Assembly: GCF_050948215.1 (NCBI RefSeq)
Contig: NW_027488707.1
Coordinates: forward strand, 124,001 to 188,000
Source: Halictus rubicundus
Taxonomy: Eukaryota; Arthropoda; Insecta; Hymenoptera; Halictidae
Reading direction: 5' to 3'
Length of the DNA stretch: 64,000 nt
Part shown: in pieces, positions 29,700 to 40,760 of the stretch
Numbering within the stretch: the stretch's first letter is position 1
Layout of the letters: the number at the start of each line of letters is the position of its first letter
Position numbers and translations under genes: made by a program
Notes under the pieces: generated by a model
What the model was told of the DNA's origin: nothing
The model's input: only the letters and a program-made list of their open reading frames with translations
Database searches by the model: none

Positions 29700-30700
29700 T
29701 ATCCTATCATCTAGCCCATCCTATTCTCTATCCAATCCTACCCTATCCTCTATCGTTTCCTCTTCTGTATCCTATCCAATCCTATATCGTATCCTCTATC
29801 CCATCCTATTCTCTATCCAATCCTATCCTATCCTCTATCGTATGCTATTCTCTATCCTATCCAATCATATCCTATCCTCTATCGTATCCTATTCTCTATC
29901 CTATCCAATCCTATGTCCTATCCTCTATCCTATCCTATCCTCTATCCTATCCTATTCTCTGCCCTGTCCTATTCTCTATCCTATCCACTATCCTATCGTA
30001 TCCTCTATCCTATCCAATCCTCTATCCTATCCGATCCTCTATCCTATCCTATAATCTATAATATCGTATCCTCTATCATATCCTATCCTCTTTCCTATAA
30101 TATCATCTATCCTATCCTATTCTCTATCCTATCCTATCACCTATCCTATCCTATCCTCTATCCTATCCTATCCTCTATCCTATCCTATCCTCTATCCTAT
30201 CCTATCCTATCCTCTATCCTATCCTATCCTCTATCCTATCTTATCCTCCATCCTATCCTATTCTCTGCCCTGTCCTATTCTCTATCCTATCCACTATCCT
30301 ATCGTATAATCTATCCTATCCAATCCTCTATACTATCCGATCCTCTATCCTATCCTATCCTCTATAATATCGTATCCTCTATCATATCCTATCCTATTTC
30401 CTTTAATGTAATCTATCCTATCCTATTCTCTATGCTATCCTATCCTCTATCCTATTCTATCAACTATCCTATCCAATCCCCTATCCTATCCTCTATCGTA
30501 TCCTATCCTCTATCCTATCCAATCCTATATCCTCTCCTATCCGCTATCCTATTCTATCCTCTATCCTATCATATCCCCTATCCTATCCAATCCTCTATCC
30601 TATCCTCTACCCTATCGTCTATCCTATCCTTTCCTCGATCCTATCCCATCCTCTACTCTATCCTATCCTCAATCCTATCCAATCCTCTATCCTATCCTAT
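29700..30700 (+). repeat. Long-range duplicated cassette, copy 1
   Basis: Matches about 34264-35264 at a constant offset of 4,564 bp (CTAGCC at 29711/34275, CTCTAC at 30651/35215). Part of it, ending near 30061, is also present ending near 41394 (+11,333 bp). Confidence 0.75.
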
Positions 30701-31429
30701 CCTCTATAATATAGTATCCTCTATTATATCCTATCCTCCTTCCTATAATATCATCTATCCAATCCTATTCTCTATCCTATCCTATCCCCTATCCTATCCT
30801 ATCCTCTATCCTACCCTATCCTCTATCCTATCCTATCCTCTATCCGATCCTATCCTCTATCCTATCCTATCCTCTATCCTATCCTATCCTCTATCCTATC
30901 CTCTATCCCATCCTATCCTCTATCCTATCCTATTATCTATCCAATCCTATCCTATCCTCTATCGTATGCTATTCTCTATCCTATCCAATCATATCCTATC
31001 CTCTATCGTATCCTATTCTCTATCCTATCCAATCCTATGTCCTATCGTCTATCCTATCCTATCCTCTATCCTATCCTATTCTCTGCCCTGTCCTATTCTC
31101 TATCCTATCCACTATCCTATCGTATCCTCTATCCTATCCAATCCTCTATCCTATCCGATCCTCTATCCTATCCTATCTTCTATCCTATCGTATCCTCTAT
31201 CCTATCCTAACCTCTTACCCTATCCTATCCTCTATCCTATCCTATCTTCTATCCTATCGTATCCTCTATCCTATCCTATCCTCTATCCTATAATCTATCC
31301 TCAATCCTATCCTCTATCCTATCCTATCCTCTAGAATATCGTATCCTCTATCCTATCCTATCCTCTATCCTATCCTATCCTATCCTATCCTCTATCCTCT
31401 CCTATCTTCTACCCTATCCTATCCTCTAA

Positions 31430-31920
31430 ACTATCAACTATCCTATCCAATCCCCTATCCTATCCTCTATCGTATCCTATCCTCTATCCTATCCAATCCT
31501 ATATCCTCTCCTATCCGCTATCCTATTCTATCCTCTATCCTATAATATCCCCTATCCTATCCAATCCTCTATCCTATCCTCTACCCTGTCGCCTATCCTA
31601 TCCTTTCCTCAATCCTATCCCATCCTCTATTCTATCCTATCCTCAAACCTATCCAATCCTCTATCCTATCCTATCCTATCCTCTATCCTATCCGATCCTA
31701 TCCTCTATCCTATCCTATCCTCTATCCTATCCTATCCTCTATCCTATCCTCTATCCTATCCTATCCTCTATCATATCCTCTCCTCTATCCTATCCTATTC
31801 TCTGTCCTATCCTATTCCCTATCCTATCCACTATCCTATCCGATCCTCTATCCTATCCTATCCTCTATAAAATCGTATCCTCTATCATATCCTATCCTCT
31901 TTCCTATAGTATCATCCATC
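31430..31920 (+). repeat. Satellite cassette containing an uninterrupted insertion site
   Basis: Resembles 36.39-36.92 kb (CTGTCGCC at 31586/36540, offset 4,954). It carries AGTAT followed by CATCC at 31908, the empty version of the site that holds the insert at 36923. Confidence 0.7.
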
Positions 31921-34263
31921 CTATCCTATTCTATATCCTACCCTATCCTATCCTCTATCGTATGCTATCCTCTATCCTATCCTATCCTCTATCCTATCCT
32001 ATCCTCTATCCTATCCTATGTTCTATCCTATCGTATCCTCTATCCTATCCTATCCTCTATCCTATCCTATCCTCTATCCTCTGCTATCCTCTATCCCATC
32101 CTATTCTCTATCCAATCCTATCCTATCCTCTATCGTCTCCTATTCTCTATCCTATCCAATCATATCCTATCCTCTATCGTATCCTATTCTCTATCCTATC
32201 CAATCCTATGTCGTACCCTCTATCCTATCCTATCCTATCCTCTATCCTATCCTCTATCCTATCCTACCCTATCCTCTATCCTATCCTATCCTCTATCCTA
32301 TCCTATCCTCTATCCTATCCGATCCTCTATTCTATACTATCCTCTATAATATCGTATCCTCTATCATATCCTATCCTCTTTCCTATAATATCATCTATCC
32401 TATACTATTCTCTATCCTATCCTATTCTCTATCCTATCCTATCCTCTATCCTATCCTATCCTCTATCCTATCCTATCCTCTATCCTATCCTATCCTCTAT
32501 CCTATACTATACTATATCCTATCCTATACTATCCTATCCTCTATCCTATCCTATCCTCTATCCTATCCTATCCTCTATCCTATCCAATCCTCTATCCTAT
32601 CCTATCCTCGATCCTATCTTATCCTCAATCCTATCCTATCCTCTATCCTATCCTATTCTCTATCCTATCCTCTATCCTATCCTATCCTCTATCCTATCCT
32701 ATCCTTTATCCTATCCTATCCTCTATAATATCCTATCCCCTATCCTATCCTCTATTCGATCCTCTCCACTATAATATCGTATCCTCTATCCTATCCTATC
32801 CAATCCCCTATCCGATCCTCTACCCTATCCTATTCTCAATCCTATCCTATCCTCAATCCTATCCTATCCTCTATCCTATTCAATCCTATATCCTATACTC
32901 TATCGTATCCTATCCTTTATCCTATCCTATCCTCTATGCTATCCTATCCTCTATCCTATCCTATCTTCTATCCTATCGTATCCTCTATCCTATCCTATCC
33001 GCTATCCAATCCTATCCTATATCGTATCCTCTATCCTATCCTATCCTCTATCCTATCCTATCCTCTATCCTATCCTATCCTCTATCCTATCCTATTCTCT
33101 ATCCTATCCTATAGTCTATCCTATCCTATCTTCTATCCTATCCTATACTCTATCCTATCCTATCCTCTATCCCATCCTATTCTCTATACAATCCTATCCT
33201 ATCCTCTATCGTATCCTATTCTCTATCCTATGCAATCCTATGTCCTATCCTCTATCCTATCCTATCCTATCCTCTATCCTATCCGATCCTATCCTCTATC
33301 CTATCCTATCGTCTATCCTATCCTATCCTCTATCCTATCCTATCCTCTATCCTATCCTATCCTCTATCCTATCCTATACTCTATCCTATCATATCCTCTA
33401 TCCCATCCTATTCTCTATACAATCCTATCCTATCCTCTATCCTATCCGATCCTATCCTCTATCCTATCCTATCCTCTATCCTATCCTATCCTCTACCCTC
33501 TCCTCTATCCTATATTATCCCCTATCATATCCTCTCCTCTATCCTATCCTATTCTCTGTCCTATCCTATTCCCTATCCTATCCACTATCCTATCCGATCC
33601 TCTATCCTATCCTATCGTCTATAAAATCGTATCCTCTATCATATCCTATCCTCTTTCCTATAGTATCATCCATCTTATCCTATTCTATATCCTACCCTAT
33701 CCTATCCTCTATCCTATCCGATCCTATCCTCTATCCTATCCTATCCTCTATCCTATCCTATCCTCTATCCTATCCTATCCTCTATCCTATCCTCTATCCT
33801 ATCCTATCCTCTATTCTATCCTATCCTCTATCCTATCCTATCCCCTATTCTGTCCTATCCTCTATCCTATCCTATCCTCTATCCTATCTTATCCTGTATC
33901 CTATCCTATCCTCTATCCTATCCTATCCTCTATCCCATCCTATTCTCTATCCAATCCTATCCTATCCTCTATCGTATCCTATTCTCTATCCTATGCAATC
34001 CTATGTCCTATCCTCTATCCTATCCTATCCTATCCTCTATCCTATCCGATCCTATCCTCTATCCTATCCTATCCTCTATCCTATCCTATCCTCTATCCTA
34101 TCCTATCCTCTATCCTATCCTATCCTCTATCCTATCCTATCCTCTATCCTATCCTATCCTCTATCCTATCCTATCCTCTATCCTATCCTATCCTCTATCC
34201 TATCCTCTATCCCATCCTATCCTCTATCCTATCCTATCCTCTATCCTATCCTATCCTCTATCC

Positions 34264-35264
34264 TATCCTATCCTCTAGCCCATCCTATTCTCTATCCAAT
34301 CCTACCCTATCCTCTATCGTTTCCTCTTCTGTATCCTATCCAATCCTATATCGTATCCTCTATCCCATCCTATTCTCTATCCAATCCTATCCTATCCTCT
34401 ATCGTATGCTATTCTCTATCCTATCCAATCATATCCTATCCTCTATCGTATCCTATTCTCTATCCTATCCAATCCTATGTCCTATCCTCTATCCTATCCT
34501 ATCCTCTATCCTATCCTATTCTCTGCCCTGTCCTATTCTCTATCCTATCCACTATCCTATCGTATCCTCTATCCTATCCAATCCTCTATCCTATCAGATC
34601 CTCTATCCTATCCTATAATCTATAATATCGTATCCTCTATCATATCCTATCCTCTTTCCTATAATATCATCTATCCTATCCTATTCTCTATCCTATCCTA
34701 TCACCTATCCTATCCTATCCTCTATCCTATCCTATCCTCTATCCTATCCTATCCTCTATCCTATCCTATCCTATCCTCTATCCTATCCTATCCTCTATCC
34801 TATCTTATCCTCCATCCTATCCTATTCTCTGCCCTGTCCTATTCTCTATCCTATCCACTATCCTATCGTATAATCTATCCTATCCAATCCTCTATCCTAT
34901 CCGATCCTCTATCCTATCCTATCCTCTATAATATCGTATCCTCTATCATATCCTATCCTATTTCCTTTAATGTAATCTATCCTATCCTATTCTCTATGCT
35001 ATCCTATCCTCTATCCTATTCTATCAACTATCCTATCCAATCCCCTATCCTATCCTCTATCGTATCCTATCCTCTATCCTATCCAATCCTATATCCTCTC
35101 CTATCCGCTATCCTATTGTATCCTCTATCCTATCATATCCCCTATCCTATCCAATCCTCTATCCTATCCTCTACCCTATCGTCTATCCTATCCTTTCCTC
35201 GATCCTATCCCATCCTCTACTCTATCCTATCCTCAATCCTATCCAATCCTCTATCCTATCCTAT
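34264..35264 (+). repeat. Long-range duplicated cassette, copy 2
   Basis: Counterpart of 29.7-30.7 kb at +4,564 bp. The two are not adjacent: 31-34 kb between them holds other mosaic blocks. A third partial copy lies 6,769 bp further right. Confidence 0.75.
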
Positions 35265-36917
35265 CCTATCCTCTATCCTATCCGATCCTATCCTCTATCC
35301 TATACTATCCTCTATCCTATCCTATCCTCTATCATATCCTATTCCCTATCCTATCCACTATCCTATCGTATCATCTATCCCATCCAATCCTCTATCCTAT
35401 CCGATCCTCTATCCTATCCGATCCTCTATCCTATCCTATCCTCTATAATATAGTATCCTCTATTATATCCTATCCTCCTTCCTATAATATCATCTATCCA
35501 ATCCTATTCTGTATCCTATCCTATCCCCTATCCTATCCTATCCTCTATCCTACCCTATCCTCTATCCTATCCTATCCTCTATCCGATCCTATCCTCTATC
35601 CTATCCTCTATCCTATCCTATCCTCTATCCTATCCTATCCTCTATCCTATCCTATCCTCTATCCTATCCTATCCGCTATCCTATCCTATCCTCTATCCTA
35701 TTCTATGCTCTATCCTATCCTATCCTCTATCCTATCGTATCCTCTATCGTCTCCTATCCTCTATCCTATCCAATCCCATATCCTATCCTCTATCTTATCC
35801 TATCCTCTATCCTATCCAATCCTCCGTCCTATCCTATCCTCTATAATATCGTATCCCTTATCATATCCTATCCCCTTTCCTATAATATCATCTATCCTAT
35901 CCTATTCTCTATCCTATCCTATCCTCTATTCTATCCTATCCTCTATCTTATCCTATCCTCTATCCTGTCCTATCCTCTATCCTATCCTATCCTCTATCCT
36001 ATCCTATCTTATCCTGTATCCTATCCTATCCTCTATCCTATCCTATCCTCTATCCCATCCTATTCTCTATCCAATCCTATCCTATCCTCTATCGTATCCT
36101 ATTCTCTATCCTATGCAATCCTATGTCCTATCCTCTATCCTATCCTCTATCCTATCCTATCCTATCCTATCCTCTATCCTCTCCTATCTTCTATCCTATC
36201 CTATCCTCTAAACTATAATCTATCCTCAATCCTATCCTCTATCCTATCCTATCCTCTATAATATCGTACCCTCTATCCTATCCCATCCTCTATAATATCG
36301 TATCCTCTATCATATCCTATCCTATTTCCTTTAATATAATCTATCCTATCCTATTCTCTATCCTATCCTATCCTGTATCCTATTCTATCAACTATCCTAT
36401 CCAATCCCCTATCCTATCCTCTATCGTATCCTATCCTCTATCCTATCCAATCCTATATCCTCTCCTATCCGCTATCCTATTCTATCCTCTATCCTATAAT
36501 ATCCCCTATCCTATCCAATCCTCTTTCCTATCCTCTACCCTGTCGCCTATCCTATCCTTTCCTCGATCCTATCCCATCCTCTATTCTATCCTATCCTCAA
36601 TCCTATGCAATCCTCTATCCTATCCTATCCTATCCTCTATCCTATCCGATCCTATCCTCTATCCTATCCTATCCTCTATCCCATCCTATTCTCTATCCAA
36701 TCCTATCCTATCCTCTATCGTATCCTATTCTCTATCCTATCCAATCCTATGTCCTATCCTCTATCCTATCCTATCCTCTATCATATCCTCTCCTCTATCC
36801 TATCCTATTCTCTGTCCTATCCTATTCCCTATCCTATCCACTATCCTATCCGATCCTCTATCCTATCCTATCCTCTATAAAATCGTATCCTCAATCATAT
36901 CCTATCTTCTTTCCTAT

Positions 36918-36922
36918 AGTAT
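36918..36922. repeat. 5' candidate target-site duplication AGTAT
   Basis: AGTAT lies directly before the insert and again at 37428-37432. In the three uninterrupted paralogous sites it occurs once, followed by CATCC. The match can be extended imperfectly to the left (11 of 12, or 14 of 17 bases), so the duplication may have been longer than 5 bp. Confidence 0.6.
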
Positions 36923-37244
36923 TGTAGCGGCCAGCTGCATATAATAAAGTTGACACGTGCAATGCAGATGCTGGAGAGGTTTTAGGACTCAGGCGACAAT
37001 TGAAACTATTTTTGAGGAAACTGTCAGGTAGAGTCATTAAGACGCCCTCTAGGGTAGCAATTAGATTTTATTAGCGACAGCCTCAATAGCCCTCGCAAAG
37101 AGTCATAAAAAACCCCGAATTTCTAACGGCCCAAGCCAATGGTACGGGAACCCCGCGAAGACAAAGGGCCCGTTACCTGCGATGCACACAGCATGTTAAG
37201 GGTGTGCGGCCGATGGAAATTCCGTTACAGTGCGATTCACCAGA

Positions 37245-37268
37245 GTGGGGGTGCAAAGACACCCCCAC
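37245..37268. promoter_or_regulatory. Perfect 9-bp inverted repeat upstream of the TATA box
   Basis: GTGGGGGTG and CACCCCCAC are exact reverse complements separated by the 6-base spacer CAAAGA. The structure ends 20 bp before the TATA box. It could be a paired binding site for a GC-rich-motif factor or a hairpin in a transcript read from outside the element. Function is unknown. Confidence 0.45.
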
Positions 37269-37288
37269 CTATCAAAGACACAACTTTG

Positions 37289-37296
37289 TATAAAAG
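37289..37296 (+). promoter_or_regulatory. TATA box in the insert
   Basis: TATAAAAG is a perfect eukaryotic TATA-box match. An initiator-like TCACTCT (fits YYANWYY) starts at 37321, putting its A 34 bases from the first T of the box, slightly longer than the usual 30-31. This would be the U3/R part of an LTR. Promoter activity is inferred, not shown. Confidence 0.5.
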
Positions 37297-37309
37297 AGTA
37301 GACAGACTG

Positions 37310-37319
37310 GAGTCGACTC
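37310..37319. promoter_or_regulatory. 10-bp palindrome GAGTCGACTC downstream of the TATA box
   Basis: Perfect palindrome between the TATA box and the initiator-like motif. It may be a core-promoter or factor site, or chance. Confidence 0.25.
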
Positions 37320-37358
37320 TTCACTCTCGTCAAAACAGTCAGGCAGTAGGCCCTTAAA

Positions 37359-37364
37359 AATAAA
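37359..37364 (+). terminator. Polyadenylation signal AATAAA in the insert
   Basis: AATAAA lies 70 bp after the TATA box and about 68 bp before the insert's 3' edge, the order and spacing expected for the R region of a compact LTR. Another AATAAA at 36943-36948 near the 5' edge has no such context and is probably chance. Confidence 0.4.
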
Positions 37365-37427
37365 CAGATTGCACGTCCGTCAGGGATTCCTTTCATTACC
37401 ATACCGAACATCAAACATCCTTCCTAA

Positions 37428-37432
37428 AGTAT
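37428..37432. repeat. 3' candidate target-site duplication AGTAT
   Basis: Second AGTAT, followed at once by CATCCATCC and then the same satellite variant that follows AGTAT at 31912, 33666 and 39368. This fixes the right-hand edge of the insertion to within a few bases. Confidence 0.6.
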
Positions 37433-38059
37433 CATCCATCCTATCCTATTCTATATCCTACCCTATCCTATCCTCTATCGTATGCTATCCTCTATCCTAT
37501 CCTATCCTCTATCCTATCCTATCCTCTATCCTATCCTATGTTCTATCCTATCGTATCCTCTATCCTACCCTATCGTCTATCCTATCCTTTCCTCGATCCT
37601 ATCCCATCCTCTACTCTATCCTATCCTCAATCCTATCCAATCCTCTATCCTATCCTATCCTATCCTCTATCCTATCCGATCCTATCCTCTATCCTATACT
37701 ATCCTCTATCCTATCCTATCCTCTATCATATCCTATTCCCTATCCTATCCACTATCCTATCGTATCATCTATCCCATCCAATCCTCTATCCTATCCGATC
37801 CTCTATCCTATCCGATCCTCTATCCTATCCTATCCTCTATAATATAGTATCCTCTATTATATCCTATCCTCCTTCCTATAATATCATCTATCCAATCCTA
37901 TTCTCTATCCTATCCTATCCCCTATCCTATCCTATCCTCTATCCTACCCTATCCTCTATCCTATCCTATCCTCTATCCGATCCTATCCTCTATCCTATCC
38001 TCTATCCTATCCTATCCTCTATCCTATCCTATCCTCTATCCTATCCTATCCTCTATCCA

Positions 38060-38800
38060 ATCCTATCCTCTATCCTATCCTATCCTCTATCGTATCCTAT
38101 CCTCTATCCTATCCTGTCCTCTATCCTATCCTATCCACAATCCTATCCTATCCTCTATCCTATCCTATCCTTTATCCTATCCTATCCTCTATCCTATCCT
38201 ATCCTCTATCCTATCCTATCTTCTATCCTATCGTATCCTTTATCCTATCCTATCCTCTATCCTATAATCTATCCTCAATCCTATCCTCTATCCTATCCTA
38301 TACTCTACAATATCGTATCCTCTATCCTATCCAATCCTCTATGCTATCCAATCCTCTATCCTATCCTATCCTCTATCCTATCCTATCCGCTATCCTATCC
38401 TATCCTCTATCCTATCCTATGCTCTATCCTATCCTATCCTCTATCCTATCCTATCCTCTATCGTATCCTATCCTCTATCCTATCCTGTCCTCTATCCTAT
38501 CCTATCCACAATCCTATCCTATCCTCTATCCTATCCTATCCTTTATCCTATCCTATCCTCTATCCTATCCTATCCTCTATCCTATCCTATCTTCTATCCT
38601 ATCGTATCCTTTATCCTATCCTATCCTCTATCCTATAATCTATCCTCAATCCTATCCTCTATCCTATCCTATACTCTATAATATCGTATCCTCTATCCTA
38701 TCCAATCCTCTATGCTATCCAATCCTCTATCCTATCCTATCCTCTATCCTATCCTATCCTCTATCCTATCCTATCCTGTATCCTATCCTATCCTCTATCC
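38060..38800 (+). repeat. 371-bp tandem duplication
   Basis: CGTATCC at 38091/38462, CCACAATCC at 38135/38506 and ATGCTATCCA at 38341/38712 are all 371 bp apart. The two copies look almost identical. Confidence 0.8.
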
Positions 38801-39712
38801 TGTCCTATCCTCTATCCCATCCTATTCTCTATGCAATCCTATCCTATCCTCTATCGTAGCCTATTCTCTATCCTATCCAATCCTATGTCCTATCGCCTAT
38901 CCTATCCTATCCTCTATCCTATCCTATTCTCTGCCCTGTCCTATTCTCTATCCTATCCACTATCCTATCGTATCCTCTATCCTATCCAATCCTCTATCCT
39001 ATCCGATCCTCTATCCTATCCTATCTTCTATCCTATCGTATCCTCTATCCTATCCTAACCTCTACCCTATCCTATCCTCTATCCTATCCTATCTTCTATC
39101 CTATCGTATCCTCTATCCTATTCTATCCTCTATCCTATAATCTATCCTCAATCCTATCCTCTAGAATATCGTATCCTCTATCCTATCCTATCCTCTATCC
39201 TATCCTATCCTCTATCCTATCCTATCCTATCCTATCCTCTATCCTCTCCTATCTTCTATCCTATCCTATCCTCTAAACTATAATCTATCCTCAATCCTAT
39301 CCTCTATCCTATCCTATCCTCTATAAAATCGTATCCTCTATCATATCCTATCCTCTTTCCTATAGTATCATCCATCCTATCCTATTCTATACCCTACCCT
39401 ATCCTATCCTCTATCGTATGCTATCCTCTATCCTATCCTATCCTCTATCCTATCCTATCCTCTATCCTATCCTATGTTCTATCCTATCCTATGTTCTATC
39501 CTATCGTATCCTCTATCCTATCCTATCCTCTATCCTATCCTATCCTCTATCCTCTGCTATCCTCTATCCCATCCTATTCTCTATCCAATCCTATCCTATC
39601 CTCTATCGTCTCCTATTCTCTATCCTATCCAATCATATCCTATCCCCCATCGTATCCTATTCTCTATCCTATCCAATCCTATGTCCTACCCTCTATCCTA
39701 TCCTATCATATC

Positions 39713-39908
39713 CTCTATCCTATCCTATCCTCTATCCTATCCTATCCTCTATCCTATCCTATCCTCTATCCTATCCTATCCTCTATCCTATCCTATCCTC
39801 TATCCTATCCTATCCTCTATCCTATCCTATCCTCTATCCTATCCTATCCTCTATCCTATCCTATCCTCTATCCTATCCTATCCTCTATCCTATCCTATCC
39901 TCTATCCT
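39713..39908 (+). repeat. Homogeneous 17-bp run (about 11 units)
   Basis: Uninterrupted consensus units between diverged flanks. Confidence 0.8.
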
Positions 39909-40099
39909 ATCCAATACTGTATCTTATCCGATCCTCTATCCTATCCTATCCTCTATAATACCCTATCCCCTATCCTATCCTCTATTCGATCCTCTCCACT
40001 ATAATATCGTATCCTCTATCCTATCCTATCCTCTATCCTATCCAATCCCCTATCCGATCCTCTATCCTATCCTATCCTCAATCCTATCCTGTCCTCTAT

Positions 40100-40760
40100 C
40101 CTATTCAATCCTATATCCTATACTCTATCGTATCCTATCCTTTATCCTATCCTATCCTCTATCCTATCCTATCTTCTATCCTATCGTATCCTTTATCCTA
40201 TCCTATCCTCTATCCTATAATCTATCCTCAATCCTATCCTCTATCCTATCCTATACTCTATAATATCGTATCCTCTATCCCATCCAATCCTCTATCCTAT
40301 GCAATCCTCTATCCTATCCTATCCTCTATCCTATCCTATCCGCTATCCTATCCTATCCTCTATCCTATCCTATCCTCGATCCTATCCTATCCTGAATCCT
40401 ATCCTGTCCTCTATCCTATTCAATCCTATATCCTATACTCTATCGTATCCTATCCTTTATCCTATCCTATCCTCTATCCTATACTATCCTCTATCCTATC
40501 CTATCTTCTATCCTATCGTATCCTTTATCCTATCCTATCCTCTATCCTATAATCTATCCTCAATCCTATCCTCTATCCTATCCTATACTCTATAATATCG
40601 TATCCTCTATCCTATCCAATCCTCTATCCTATGCAATCCTCTATCCTATCCTATCCTCTATCCTATCCTATCCGCTATCCTATCCTATCCTCTATCCTAT
40701 CCTATGCTCTATCCTATCCTATCCTCTATCCTATCGTATCCTCTATCGTCTCCTATTCTC
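40100..40760 (+). repeat. 332-bp tandem duplication
   Basis: GCAATCCTCT occurs at 40301 and 40633, with matching context before and after. The variant order is the same in both copies, with small differences (CCTGAATCC only in the second). Confidence 0.75.

Larger units (their letters stand above)
1..36917 (+). repeat. 17-bp satellite array, left part
   Basis: Tandem array whose commonest unit is CTATCCTATCCTATCCT, that is three CTATC pentamers plus a CT dinucleotide. The 17-bp period is seen directly: forward translation repeats every 17 residues, which is 51 bp or three units. Units with two pentamers (12 bp) or four or more (22 bp and longer) are interspersed. Frequent point variants are CTATCG, CCGATCC, CCAATCC, TATAATATCG and TTTCC. 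All units read in the same direction; I saw no inverted segment. No gene is supported here. The pure unit has no ATG and no forward stop codon, while its complement has TAG in every frame, so long forward open frames are a property of the repeat. Satellite identity is certain; the family name and species are not known to me. Confidence 0.97.
36923..37427 (+). mobile_element. Non-satellite insert, probable solo LTR or LTR-like fragment
   Basis: The only stretch with ordinary four-base composition. Seen: it begins TGTAGCGGCC, has TATAAAAG at 37289, an initiator-like TCACTCT at 37321 and AATAAA at 37359, and is flanked on both sides by AGTAT. The host satellite variant occurs without the insert at 31908-31912, 33662-33666 and 39364-39368, so about 510 bp (element plus one AGTAT) was gained. 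TG start, TATA box, poly(A) signal 70 bp further on and length near 500 bp match a long terminal repeat. No internal region, primer binding site or polypurine tract is next to it, so it would be a solo LTR formed by LTR-LTR recombination. Against this, the 3' end reads CCTAA rather than CA; a TG...CA element would end at 37417. No terminal inverted repeat or poly(A) tail was seen. The two 72-codon open frames inside it resemble nothing I know. Family unrecognised. Confidence 0.5.

Noticed and set aside
37295..37320. RNA polymerase III A-box-like TAGACAGACTGG and B-box-like GAGTCGACTCT (possible SINE)
   Set aside because: Both are imperfect (about 10 of 12 and 8 of 11) and adjacent with almost no spacing, whereas real boxes are tens of bases apart; no tRNA fold or A-rich tail.
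37139..37357. 72-codon forward frame inside the insert (starts Met-Val-Arg-Glu-Pro)
   Set aside because: Short, crosses the TATA box, resembles no family I know, and is matched by an equally long frame on the opposite strand; chance open frames of this size are common.
37196..37414. 72-codon reverse frame inside the insert
   Set aside because: Same length and overlap as the forward frame, no recognisable motif; likely chance.
36923..37427. DNA transposon or Helitron reading of the insert
   Set aside because: No terminal inverted repeats between TGTAGCGG and the 3' end; it starts TG rather than TC, and a duplicated flank is present, which Helitrons do not make.
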